Positions 23,689 through 31,626 of a stretch of 64,000 bases of DNA are shown here, one piece after another. This DNA comes from CADEDH01 sp965262175 (GTDB taxonomy: Bacteria > Actinomycetota > Acidimicrobiia > Acidimicrobiales > SZUA-35): positions 1 through 64,000 of the forward strand of contig CBDHES010000026.1 of NCBI GenBank assembly GCA_965262175.1, in the 5' to 3' direction. Position numbers and translations under genes: made by a program. The notes under the pieces were generated by a model that did no database searches, had not been told where the DNA came from, and saw only the letters and a program-made list of their open reading frames with translations. The first letter of the stretch is position 1. Every line of letters begins with the position of its first letter.

Positions 23689-24256
23689 CGACCTGACCCG
23701 TGTCGTCGAAGGTCAACGTCACGATCGGTGACGTTGCGCTCAGGTCGGTCAGCTCGCCATCGACGTAGACCGCCGGGCCGGCGTTCTGGCCGTCGCACGT
23801 GGCGGTCAGCCAGGACGGCTCGACGACGTCGATCTCGGCGTCGGGAGCCACCGGGTAGCGCCGCAGCAGGTCGTTCTCGTTCAGGAAGCTCAGATCCGAG
23901 GCGCCAGCGATGCTCGGCTCGGTCTGCAGATCGGGGCCGGACGTGCCGTCGGTCAGCTCGAAGCGGTCGAACACGAGCACGGTCGCCCCATCGCTCGCTT
24001 CGACCTCGACGATCTGCCCGAGGTCGTACCGCAGCCCCTCCTCGGCGTCGCTCGTCGCAACGGCGTCGCCGGAGGGGTCGCGCTCGCCGGAGCTGGCGTC
24101 GGGCTCCACGGACGTCGACGTGGCGGTGACGCCGGGCTCGGTGCCCGACGCCGAATCGGATGTCGACCCACAGCTCGACACCATGAGCAGTGCTCCCACG
24201 GCAACGGCCACGGCTGGGCCACCAGGCACTCGTAGGCTTCGGTTCTCGACGATCAT
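23660..24256 (-). CDS. Secreted lipoprotein, unknown
   Basis: A 198-residue protein from ATG 24256 with GGAGGAGG upstream. The signal peptide ends in a lipobox M-V-S-S-C (Cys29), so it is lipid-anchored on the outer face of the membrane. A Ser/Thr/Asp-rich linker of about 45 residues leads to a beta-rich domain with two cysteines (A-T-C-D-G and the C-terminal Cys), a possible disulfide. No family recognised. Confidence 0.7.
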   Translation of the reverse strand: MIVENRSLRVPGGPAVAVAVGALLMVSSCGSTSDSASGTEPGVTATSTSVEPDASSGERDPSGDAVATSDAEEGLRYDLGQIVEVEASDGATVLVFDRFELTDGTSGPDLQTEPSIAGASDLSFLNENDLLRRYPVAPDAEIDVVEPSWLTATCDGQNAGPAVYVDGELTDLSATSPIVTLTFDDTGQVVTVREQTGC

Positions 24257-24491
24257 CTGCTGGTCCTCCTCCAGGTTCCGGTTCGAGTCGCCCCGACCGT
24301 AGGTCAGGCCTGACCCTCTGCCGCCGCGGGGGTTGTAGGGTCCGCCCCCTAGTGGTCACCGTCCGGCCGACGATCGCTACCGGACCTTCGGTGTCCGGCG
24401 GTGCGGTGGCGGCCGCTCGCCCCCGGAGGTTAGGTTTCGGGCGGATCGAGCCGGCGTGCCGATCGGCCGGCCTCAGGCGGAGGATCGCATC

Positions 24492-25448
24492 GTGCTGGAA
24501 TCGGGTCGCAACGAACAGGTGATCGAGACCAATGGGGTGCAGTTGCGGACGATCGTCGAGGGCGATGGACCGCTCGCCGTCCTCCTCCACGGCTTCCCCC
24601 GCTGCTGGTACCTCTGGCGACACCAGATCGACCCGCTCGTCGAGGCGGGGTTCCGGGTCGCCGTCCCCGACCAGCGAGGCTATGGCGCCAGCTCCCGCCC
24701 GGAGCCGATCGAGGCCTACAACATCCTCGAGCTGACCAAGGACGTCGTGGGTCTCATCGATGCCCTCGGCGAGGATCGGGCCCACCTGGTAGGCCACGAC
24801 TGGGGCTGCATCGTCGCCTGGTACGCCTCGCTGCTGTACCCCCACCGGTTCCGGTGCGTCGCTGGCCTGTCGGTTCCCTGGCAGCCGATCGGCCCCGGGA
24901 TCGTCAACCCACCGGGACTCGACGACCACTTCTGGTACATCCGGTACTTCCAGACTCCCGGGGTGGCCGAGGCGGAGCTCGAGGCCGACGTCGACCGGAC
25001 GTTCCGGTTCTTCAACGGCGACCGGGGCGGGGCCGACGGCGCGGTGACCGGCATGCGGCCCCGGGACGCTGCGTTCCTGGTCGGCGAGCCCCCGGCGTCG
25101 CTGCTGCCGCCGATGACCGAGGACGACCATGCCTACTACGTCGCCTCGTTCGAGGCGTCGGGCTTCCGCGGTCCGCTCAACTGGTACCGAAACATGGCGG
25201 CGATCCCCACGCTGACCCCCTGGCTGGACGGGGCCCGGATCCAGATCCCGGCCTTCTTCCTCGCCGGGTCGGACGACCCCGTGCTGCAGTTCTCACCCGG
25301 GTCCTACGACCGGCAGGACGCCGGGTTCGCCGACCTCCGGGGCAAGCGGCTCATCGATGGCGCCGGGCACTGGGTCCAGGAACAGGAGGCGGACGCCGTC
25401 AGCGCCGCCCTCGTCGAGTTCTTGACGTCGATCCCGACCGCCGGCTGA
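24492..25448 (+). CDS. Alpha/beta hydrolase, epoxide-hydrolase/dehalogenase type
   Basis: A 318-residue hydrolase from GTG 24492 (GGAGG 9 nt upstream). The oxyanion motif is H-G-F-P (33-36), the nucleophile Asp103 sits in G-H-D-W-G, a cap domain with paired tyrosines (D-D-H-A-Y-Y-V) follows, and the catalytic His lies in D-G-A-G-H-W-V-Q. An Asp nucleophile with ring-opening tyrosines in the cap points to an epoxide hydrolase. The physiological epoxide is unknown; P450 and BVMO genes elsewhere in the window could supply such substrates, which is inference. Confidence 0.85.
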   Translation: MLESGRNEQVIETNGVQLRTIVEGDGPLAVLLHGFPRCWYLWRHQIDPLVEAGFRVAVPDQRGYGASSRPEPIEAYNILELTKDVVGLIDALGEDRAHLVGHDWGCIVAWYASLLYPHRFRCVAGLSVPWQPIGPGIVNPPGLDDHFWYIRYFQTPGVAEAELEADVDRTFRFFNGDRGGADGAVTGMRPRDAAFLVGEPPASLLPPMTEDDHAYYVASFEASGFRGPLNWYRNMAAIPTLTPWLDGARIQIPAFFLAGSDDPVLQFSPGSYDRQDAGFADLRGKRLIDGAGHWVQEQEADAVSAALVEFLTSIPTAG

Positions 25449-25559
25449 CCCGGACCCTCGGTGACCGGTTCGCCGCAGTCACGGCGCGAACCGCTGGCGG
25501 AGGTCGCAGCGTAGATCCGGTTGAACCGCTGAGTACCTCGTCACCAGGAGGGTGGAGAC

Positions 25560-26132
25560 GTGCACGATCAACCCATCGAAGGAGCTATGTCGTCGCGGTC
25601 GGAGACGATTGACCGCAGGCTGAGTCGACTGGCAGCCAACGGCCTCGTCATCGGTGCGCTCCTATTCGCCGGCTTCGTCATCACCGGTTGTGGTGGCGAC
25701 GAGGCCGCCGACGAAACGGCGACCGCCGAGCCGGACGAGAGCGCCGAATCGGACCCCGACGACAGTGCCGACGAGGACGAGGACGCACCAGCCGCCCCGA
25801 CCACGACCGAGGTCGAGCGAACCGGTGGGGGACTCCAGCACGGAGACTGCCTCGACCTCGACCTCGAGGATGACTCGTTCGTCCAGGTGCTGTTCGCAGT
25901 GCCGTGTGACGATGAGCACAACGCCCAGGTGGTCACCACCATCACCCGGGCCGACCTGTCGGGCTTCAATGCCGACGACACGTGTGGCTTCCGGGTACCG
26001 CGGTTCGTACGGACCGCCGATCTCCCCCACACCTTCGAGGTGATCGCCCTCTCCGTCAACCGGGCTGGCGATGTGGTCTACCTCTGCACGATCTACAACG
26101 AGTTCGGCCTGAACGGCTCCTTCGTCGGCTGA
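25560..26132 (+). CDS. Septum-formation-domain lipoprotein
   Basis: A 190-residue protein. GTG 25560 is preceded by AGGAGGGTGGAG, so it is preferred over ATG 25587. After a hydrophobic helix comes a lipobox-like V-I-T-G-C, then a strongly acidic linker of about 50 residues. The C-terminal part has G-D-C-L-D-L-D, V-P-C-D-D-E-H-N-A-Q-V and two more cysteines, the pattern of the actinobacterial 'septum formation' domain (PF13845-like). The molecular function of that domain is not known. A terminator-like hairpin follows. Confidence 0.72.
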   Translation: MHDQPIEGAMSSRSETIDRRLSRLAANGLVIGALLFAGFVITGCGGDEAADETATAEPDESAESDPDDSADEDEDAPAAPTTTEVERTGGGLQHGDCLDLDLEDDSFVQVLFAVPCDDEHNAQVVTTITRADLSGFNADDTCGFRVPRFVRTADLPHTFEVIALSVNRAGDVVYLCTIYNEFGLNGSFVG

Positions 26133-26140
26133 GCCCGGTC

Positions 26141-26163
26141 GGCCGTCCGGCGGCCTGCCTTTT
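26141..26163 (+). terminator. Short hairpin with T-tract
   Basis: GGCCG (26141-26145) pairs with CGGCC (26151-26155), followed by TGCC and TTTT at 26160-26163. It lies 8 nt after the lipoprotein stop. The stem is short, so termination is moderate at best. Confidence 0.4.
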
Positions 26164-26192
26164 GTCATCGGCCCACCGACCGTCACTAATCT
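26162..26192 (+). promoter_or_regulatory. Promoter of the thiolase/DUF35 operon
   Basis: -35 TTGTCA (26162-26167), a 19-nt spacer and -10 TAATCT (26187-26192). The -10 ends 6 nt before ATG 26199, so the mRNA would be leaderless. Confidence 0.5.
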
Positions 26193-26198
26193 GCGTCC

Positions 26199-27386
26199 AT
26201 GAGGGGTCGAGGAGCCATTGTCGGAGTCGGCGAGCTGGCCCCGACCCGTACCACCGAAGGCGAGACGACGCTCAGCCTCATGGCCAAGGCCGGGCTGGCG
26301 GCGATCGACGACGCCGGGCTGACCATCGGGGACGTCGACGGCATGCTCGTCCACCCCATCGGTGGGGTGTCGATGCTAGCCCCGTCGACCGTCCTCGAGT
26401 TCATGGGTATGGAGGCCGACTTCGCCAGCGTCGTCGACCTCGGCGGTGCGAGCGGGGCGGGGATGATCTGGCGGGCCGTCGCCGCCATCGAGGCCGGCAT
26501 GTGTCGAGCCTGCGTGTGCATCACCGGCGCCTCCCGCCGTGCCCGCCGGGCCCGGTCGTCGGACGGGAAGACGAAGCGGAGCGGGGGGTGGAACATGCCC
26601 GACCGCTCACCGTGGGCCGAGTTCGAGGTGCCCTTCGGCAACGTCGGCGCCAACGTCGGCTACGCCATGATCGCCAACCGGTACCTTCACGAGTACGAGG
26701 CCACCCCTGAGCAGCTGGCCAAGGTCGCCGTCGACCAGCGGGACAACGCCTGCCAGAACCCCGACGCCATCTTCCGGGGCCAGCCGATCACCGTCGACGA
26801 CGTGCTCGACTCCCCGATGGTCGCCGACCCCCTGCACCTGCTGGAGATCGTGATGCCGGCCGGCGGGGCGGCCGCCGTGGTCGTCGTCGGTCCCGAGTTG
26901 GCGGCCACCCTCGACCGTCCGGCCGCCTGGCTCCTCGGCGCCGGCGAGAAGGTCACCCACAAGACCGTCACCTACGCCCCCAGCCTCACCGACACCGCCA
27001 TCCAGGCGTCGGCCGCCCGAGCCTTCGATCAGGCCGGCGTCGGTCCCGATCGGATCGGGCTCGCCTCGGTCTACGACTGCTACACCATCACCGTCCTGCT
27101 GACCCTGGAGGATGCCGGGTTCTGTCCCAAGGGTGCCGGCGGTCGGTTCATCGCCGACCACGACCTGCGGTGGAACGGGGACTTCCCGGTCAACACCCAC
27201 GGCGGCCAGCTCTCGTTCGGCCAGGCCGGGATCGCCGGGGGCATGAGTCACGTGACCGAAGCGGCCCGTCAGATCATGGGACGGGCCGACGACCGGCAGA
27301 TCCCCGACCTCGACCTGGCATTCGTCAACGGCAACGGCGGGATCCTGTCCGAACAGGTGAGCCTCGTCCTCGGAGTCGAACCGTGA
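26199..27386 (+). CDS. Thiolase-like (SCP2/Ltp2-type) protein lacking the nucleophilic cysteine
   Basis: A 395-residue thiolase-fold protein. The position of the nucleophilic Cys of true thiolases (L-C-G-S-G) reads G-G-A-S-G, with Gly83 in its place. The later S-V-Y-D-C-Y-T-I-T and N-T-H-G-G-Q-L-S-F-G-Q motifs are those of the SCP2/Ltp group. Ltp2-type proteins of this kind are retro-aldolases that cleave steroid side-chain acyl-CoA thioesters together with a DUF35 partner. The DUF35 gene overlaps this stop (TGATG). Predicted role: acyl-CoA carbon-carbon cleavage, not classical thiolysis. The substrate is inference. Confidence 0.85.
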   Translation: MRGRGAIVGVGELAPTRTTEGETTLSLMAKAGLAAIDDAGLTIGDVDGMLVHPIGGVSMLAPSTVLEFMGMEADFASVVDLGGASGAGMIWRAVAAIEAGMCRACVCITGASRRARRARSSDGKTKRSGGWNMPDRSPWAEFEVPFGNVGANVGYAMIANRYLHEYEATPEQLAKVAVDQRDNACQNPDAIFRGQPITVDDVLDSPMVADPLHLLEIVMPAGGAAAVVVVGPELAATLDRPAAWLLGAGEKVTHKTVTYAPSLTDTAIQASAARAFDQAGVGPDRIGLASVYDCYTITVLLTLEDAGFCPKGAGGRFIADHDLRWNGDFPVNTHGGQLSFGQAGIAGGMSHVTEAARQIMGRADDRQIPDLDLAFVNGNGGILSEQVSLVLGVEP

Positions 27387-27805
27387 TGTCCCGACCGGCC
27401 AACCCGCCCCGCCCCCGTCCCAGCGAGGATTCCGCCGCCTTCTGGGAGGCGACCGCCGAGGGCCGGTTGCTGCTGCAACGGTGCGCCGCCTGTGGCCATA
27501 CGATCTTCTACCCCCGGGTCAACTGCTCGGCGTGCGGGTCGACCGACCTCAGCGCGATCGAGGCGTCCGGTCGGGGGACGGTGTACACCTACACCATCGC
27601 TCGGCGGCCGACCCACCCGGCCTTCGCCGAGGCCTGCCCCTACGTGGTGGCCGTCGTCGAGCTGGAGGAGGGGCCCCGCCTCACGACCAACATCGTCGGG
27701 TGCGACCCCGACGACGTCACCATCGGGATGCCGGTCGACCTGACGTTCGGCGAGGTGGTCGATGGCACCGCGCTGGCCTACTTCACCCCGCCGGAGCGTC
27801 GTTGA
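27386..27805 (+). CDS. Zn-ribbon/OB-fold (DUF35) protein, partner of the thiolase-like protein
   Basis: A 139-residue protein. The rubredoxin-like zinc ribbon is C-A-A-C (33, 36) and C-S-A-C (47, 50), followed by an OB-fold with G-R-G-T-V-Y-T-Y-T-I. Such proteins form complexes with thiolase-like subunits and help bind acyl-CoA. ATG 27386 shares a base with the preceding TGA, so translation is coupled and the two proteins are likely made in equal amounts. Confidence 0.9.
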   Translation: MSRPANPPRPRPSEDSAAFWEATAEGRLLLQRCAACGHTIFYPRVNCSACGSTDLSAIEASGRGTVYTYTIARRPTHPAFAEACPYVVAVVELEEGPRLTTNIVGCDPDDVTIGMPVDLTFGEVVDGTALAYFTPPERR

Positions 27806-27863
27806 CGTTGCGGCAATGCCCTTGTCAGACTTCGACACATCGCCGCCCACCGGAGGAGCGATC

Positions 27864-29108
27864 ATGACCACCCTGATTCCCGACCCCGACCTCAACAACG
27901 AATGGCGCCTGACGACGCCGGGAGCCGACGGCTGGACCCGCTCGGCCCGCCCCGACGCCGACGACAAGTTCTTCATGGTGTCGGCCGATGGCCACGTCCA
28001 GGAACCCCGCTCGACGTTCAAGGACCGGCTGCCCGAAGAGCTCCACGACCGGCTCCCGACCGTCGTCGTCGGCCGGGACAAGAAGACGCAGTTCCAGAAG
28101 ACCGAGGGGTTCCGCCCCGCCAAGCTCAACTGGGTCGACCCGCTCCAGGGCCACGAGAAGCTCCGCTACGAATCGGGCCGGCGACCCGACGAGCGGGCCG
28201 CCGAACAGGCCCTCGACGGCGTCGATGCCGAGATCCTGTTCCCCAACGTCGGCCTCGCCATGTGGGCCACCCGCGACGCCGAGTTCTCCCAGCTGATGTG
28301 TCGGGCGTGGAACGACTGGGCCTGGGAGAACTACGGCCCCCACAACGATCGACTGGCGCCGATGGCCTGCGTGGCCCCGGCGGCGACCGAGGCGGCGATC
28401 GCCGAGATCCAGCGGTGCGCCGACCTCGGGTTCAAGGGCATCTGCCTGCCGTGCAAGCCGGTCTTCGGGCCGCCCGATGTCGACGACCTCAACTACAACC
28501 TGCGAGAGCTCGAACCGCTCTGGGACTGCATCGAGGACGTCGACCTGCCGGTCACCTTCCACGTGTCGACCGGTCGTGATCCCCGCACCTCCCGGAGCCA
28601 GGGGGGCGCGGTGATCAACTACGCCGTCCACTCGCTGGCCCCGACGATGGAGCCGCTGGTCAACATCTGCGCTTCCGGTGTCGCCGAGCGGCATCCCAAG
28701 CTCCAGTTCGGGGCGGTGGAGGCCGGGATCGGCTGGGTCGCCTGGATGCTCGACGCCATGGACGAGGCCTACCTCAAGCACCACATGTGGGTCCGCCCCA
28801 AGCTGGAGATGCTCCCCAGCGACTACTTCAAGCGGCAGGGGTTCGCCACCTTCCAGGAGGACCGCTCAGGTCTCGCCCTGGCCCGCGAGTTCGGGCTCGT
28901 CGACAACTTCCTCTGGGCCAACGACTTCCCCCATCACGAGGGCTCGTGGCCGTACTCGGCCCAGGCGATCGAACGGCAGATGGGGCACCTCGACGACGGC
29001 GAGCGGGCCAAGATCCTCGGCCTCAACGCGGCCCGGATCTTCGGATTCGAGATCCCGGACCGCTACCTCGGTCACGCCGACGCCGCCGCGGTCAACGCCC
29101 GCGGCTGA
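27864..29108 (+). CDS. Amidohydrolase-2 family protein
   Basis: A 414-residue metal-dependent TIM-barrel enzyme starting at ATG 27864 (GGAGGAG 8 nt upstream). Metal motif D-G-H-V-x-E-P occurs near residue 43, a conserved G-F-K-G-I-C-L-P in mid-sequence, H-V-S-T-G-R after it, and N-D-F-P-H-H-E-G-S-W near the C-terminus as the metal/acid region. Such proteins act as decarboxylases or hydrolases in aromatic and steroid breakdown. It follows the DUF35 gene by 58 nt on the same strand; the operon is probably thiolase-like, DUF35, amidohydrolase. The window's first gene is a homologue. Confidence 0.85.
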   Translation: MTTLIPDPDLNNEWRLTTPGADGWTRSARPDADDKFFMVSADGHVQEPRSTFKDRLPEELHDRLPTVVVGRDKKTQFQKTEGFRPAKLNWVDPLQGHEKLRYESGRRPDERAAEQALDGVDAEILFPNVGLAMWATRDAEFSQLMCRAWNDWAWENYGPHNDRLAPMACVAPAATEAAIAEIQRCADLGFKGICLPCKPVFGPPDVDDLNYNLRELEPLWDCIEDVDLPVTFHVSTGRDPRTSRSQGGAVINYAVHSLAPTMEPLVNICASGVAERHPKLQFGAVEAGIGWVAWMLDAMDEAYLKHHMWVRPKLEMLPSDYFKRQGFATFQEDRSGLALAREFGLVDNFLWANDFPHHEGSWPYSAQAIERQMGHLDDGERAKILGLNAARIFGFEIPDRYLGHADAAAVNARG

Positions 29109-29125
29109 CAGCCGGGCGGGGTCAA

Positions 29126-29156
29126 CGGTCCCGGCCCAAGCGGGCGCCCGGGACCG
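29126..29156 (+). terminator. Hairpin after the amidohydrolase gene
   Basis: CGGTCCCGG (29126-29134) pairs perfectly with CCGGGACCG (29148-29156), 17 nt after the stop. No U-tract. Confidence 0.5.
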
Positions 29157-29178
29157 ACCGCGTGAGATCGGCCCCGGG

Positions 29179-29212
29179 CCCTCCACCCGCCATCGGGATC
29201 GCGGGTGGAGGG
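29179..29212. terminator. 12-bp hairpin between convergent amidohydrolase and LLM genes
   Basis: CCCTCCACCCGC (29179-29190) pairs perfectly with GCGGGTGGAGGG (29201-29212) around a 10-nt loop. It lies 6 nt past the LLM stop and 70 nt past the amidohydrolase stop, so it can serve both. Confidence 0.6.
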
Positions 29213-29218
29213 GTGTGG

Positions 29219-30370
29219 TCAGCCCTGGTCGGAGCCGAAGTGGGCGTCGGTGGCGGCCTGGACGGCCTGCTCGACGCGGTTGCCGAGGGACTCCCACTCG
29301 CCGATGGATCGGTGTTCGGCGCGGAGGGGGCCCTTGGCGAGGTTCTGGAAGTTGGGCTTGACGTAGCGGGCGAAGAGCTCGTAGTGGCGCTGCTGGGCAC
29401 GGGGGTTCGCCCATTCGTGGTCCATCATGAGATAGGCGCCGAAGCCGCCGTTCGACTGCTTCTCGAGTCGTTCGATCTGGGCGATGGCGTCGTCGGGGGT
29501 GCCGATGACGCCGAGGCCGGTCTCGTTGACCCAGGCGACCCGTTCCTCGAAGGTCTCGCCGGCGGCCCGGAAGTGGGGAGCGGCGAGGATGTGTTGGGTG
29601 TAGTGGCACCAGTCGTTGAGGCCGAACTTGACGTCTTCGATGGCTTGGTCGCGGGTCTCGGCGAGGTGCATCGGGCCGACGAGACGCCACTGGTCGCGGT
29701 CGGCGGTCTTGTTGTGCTCGGCGGCGCGGCTCTCGACGACGTCCCAGTGGTGGGCGAGGGCGTCGAAGCCGTCGACGGAGGTGGCGCCGATGGAGAGGAG
29801 GCCGATGCCGTGCTGGCCGGCGATGCGGGGGCCGGTCGGGGAGGCGATGGCGGCAACGGCGATGTCGAAGTTGCTGTAGGGGCGGTACTGGGACATGGCT
29901 TCGACGAGGTTGTAGCGGTCGGTGCGGTGGGTGACCGGTTCCTCGCACGCCAGGAGCTTCATGAGGACTTCGGTGTCCTCCTCGAGCATGCTGCGCTGGT
30001 CTTCGATGGCGATGCCGAGCATGGCGGCGTCACCGGGGAGGGCGCCGGGGCCGAGGCCGAGCATGAATCGGCCGCGGGTGAGCTGGTCACAGAAGAAGGT
30101 CCGGTCGGCGGCCAGGAGGGGGTTGTGGTACGGGAGGGACAACACGCCGGTGCCGAGTTTGATGTGGCGGGTCTGGGGCGCGGCATAGGAGATGAACATG
30201 AACGGGTCGGGAATGATCTCGGTGCCGGCCGAGTGGTGTTCCCCGACCCAGACCTCGTCATAGCCCAACCGATCCAACAACTGCACCGTTTCCAGATCCC
30301 GCTGAATCGCAGCGATCGGATCCTGCCCAGCCAACGGATGGAACGGAGCCATGAAAATGCCAAAACGCAT
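29219..30370 (-). CDS. LLM-class flavin-dependent oxidoreductase
   Basis: A 383-residue bacterial-luciferase-like monooxygenase from ATG 30370. It opens M-R-F-G-I-F-M-A-P-F-H and has D-E-V-W-V-G-E-H-H, L-G-T-G-V-L-S-L-P-Y-H-N-P and G-R-F-M-L-G-L-G-P-G. Members use FMN or F420 with a separate reductase; the H-H motif fits the LuxA/alkanal monooxygenase subgroup. The open frame extends upstream, but M39 matches the family start. It is convergent with the amidohydrolase gene, and a joint role in degradation is possible but unproven. Confidence 0.88.
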   Translation of the reverse strand: MRFGIFMAPFHPLAGQDPIAAIQRDLETVQLLDRLGYDEVWVGEHHSAGTEIIPDPFMFISYAAPQTRHIKLGTGVLSLPYHNPLLAADRTFFCDQLTRGRFMLGLGPGALPGDAAMLGIAIEDQRSMLEEDTEVLMKLLACEEPVTHRTDRYNLVEAMSQYRPYSNFDIAVAAIASPTGPRIAGQHGIGLLSIGATSVDGFDALAHHWDVVESRAAEHNKTADRDQWRLVGPMHLAETRDQAIEDVKFGLNDWCHYTQHILAAPHFRAAGETFEERVAWVNETGLGVIGTPDDAIAQIERLEKQSNGGFGAYLMMDHEWANPRAQQRHYELFARYVKPNFQNLAKGPLRAEHRSIGEWESLGNRVEQAVQAATDAHFGSDQG

Positions 30371-30514
30371 GATGCGGGGTTCCCCTTGGGTCGCGACGTG
30401 GGTCGAGGTGGGGCGGCGGTCGCCCAACCGGGAGGTGAGACACGCGTCACAACCCAGTGAAGCGACCGCCGCCGGGTCCGTCAAACGCTGCGGTCGGCTC
30501 CAGCGCAGTCTCCA

Positions 30515-31351
30515 TCACCAGTGGCCCAACAGTGAGGCGAACACCTCCTCGCCGTCGATCACCAGCCCCTTGCGGTCGAGCCAGGTGCACACGTTGAGGA
30601 CATCGCGATGGAGCAGGTCGAGACCCAACGGGTTGGCGGCGAGATCGACCGCCTGGGGGAAGTCGATGAACCAGAGCCGCTCCTCCCACCACAGCAGGTT
30701 GTAGGGCGAGAGGTCGCCGTGGACGATGCCGGCGCCGACCATGCGAGCCAGCCCCTCGACGAGCTGCTCGCCGACCGACGCCAGGCGGTCGGGGTCGAGG
30801 CGAGCGGCCGCCAGCTGGGGAGCGGCCCCGTCCCGGTCGCCGAGGTACTGCATCACGAACCGGTCATCGCTGAACGACACCGGGTAGGGGATGGCGACGC
30901 CGTGTTCCCACAGCCGGGCCATCGTGGTGTACTCGTGGTCGGTCCACCGCTGTTGGAGGAGCCGCCGGCCGTGGCTCGTCATCCGCTCCACCGCTCGACG
31001 GTCCCGGCTCTTGCGGAACTGGCGCCCCTCCCGGTACTGGACGTCGTGGCGGAACGCCGACGCCCGGTCGAACCCGAGCGCCTCCAGCTCTCCCTTGGTC
31101 TGGACCTGGCGCGGCACGTACCGCTTGACCGCCAGCAGGCAGCGCCGGCCGTCGGCCCCGGTCCGCTCGATCAGGTCGACCTGGGCCTCCTTGCCGGACT
31201 TGAGCGGCCCGAGGTCGACGTCGGACCACGGCTCGGGGATCAGCCACTCGGGGGGTTCGTTCGGGTGGCTCGTCGGGGGGTCGGTCGGCCCGATGGCACG
31301 GGGATGGTCTGCGGACGGGGTGGGGGCATCGAACCCGGTGTCGTCGGACAC
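30515..31351 (-). CDS. RIO-like serine/threonine protein kinase
   Basis: A 278-residue atypical kinase of the RIO1 group. After a Pro-rich disordered start (about 1-40) comes the nucleotide loop S-G-K-E-A-Q-V, the catalytic H-G-D-L-S-P-Y-N and the metal-binding I-D-F-P-Q-A-V-D. RIO kinases serve late small-subunit ribosome maturation in eukaryotes and archaea; bacterial members are poorly understood. It is the last gene of the RimB/AspA/RimK/DUF4032 run, with a 275-nt gap before it that holds a short ORF with a strong Shine-Dalgarno. Confidence 0.85.
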   Translation of the reverse strand: MSDDTGFDAPTPSADHPRAIGPTDPPTSHPNEPPEWLIPEPWSDVDLGPLKSGKEAQVDLIERTGADGRRCLLAVKRYVPRQVQTKGELEALGFDRASAFRHDVQYREGRQFRKSRDRRAVERMTSHGRRLLQQRWTDHEYTTMARLWEHGVAIPYPVSFSDDRFVMQYLGDRDGAAPQLAAARLDPDRLASVGEQLVEGLARMVGAGIVHGDLSPYNLLWWEERLWFIDFPQAVDLAANPLGLDLLHRDVLNVCTWLDRKGLVIDGEEVFASLLGHW

Positions 31352-31417
31352 GGTGGGTCTCCTCGGGTGGTCGGTTCGGACGATTCGGAACCGGTCACCC
31401 GCGGCGTGCGGCGTCGT

Positions 31418-31471
31418 TCAGGCCCTTCGGGAGGCGCGACCGGGAAGCTGGGGAGCCGAGATCACCGTCAT
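31418..31471 (-). CDS. Candidate 17-codon leader ORF with strong Shine-Dalgarno
   Basis: ATG 31471 is preceded by GGAGGAGGT 7 nt upstream, one of the strongest Shine-Dalgarno sites here, and opens M-T-V-I-S-A-P-Q-L-P-G-R-A-S-R-R-A before TGA. The RIO-kinase ATG follows 66 nt after this stop, with no comparably strong site. It could be a leader or a small protein. Too short for codon statistics. Confidence 0.35.
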   Translation of the reverse strand: MTVISAPQLPGRASRRA

Positions 31472-31626
31472 GTCGTCGCACCTCCTCCGGTCGATGGGAG
31501 CGATAGTCGTACGGTAGGGGATCCTCGGGCAGCGCACCTCCGAATTTCGCGCCCCCGTCCTGCGGGTCGGGGTCGGGATCGGGACCGGGGCTCGGCCAGC
31601 ACCGCCGCTCCCGATACCCCGGCTGG

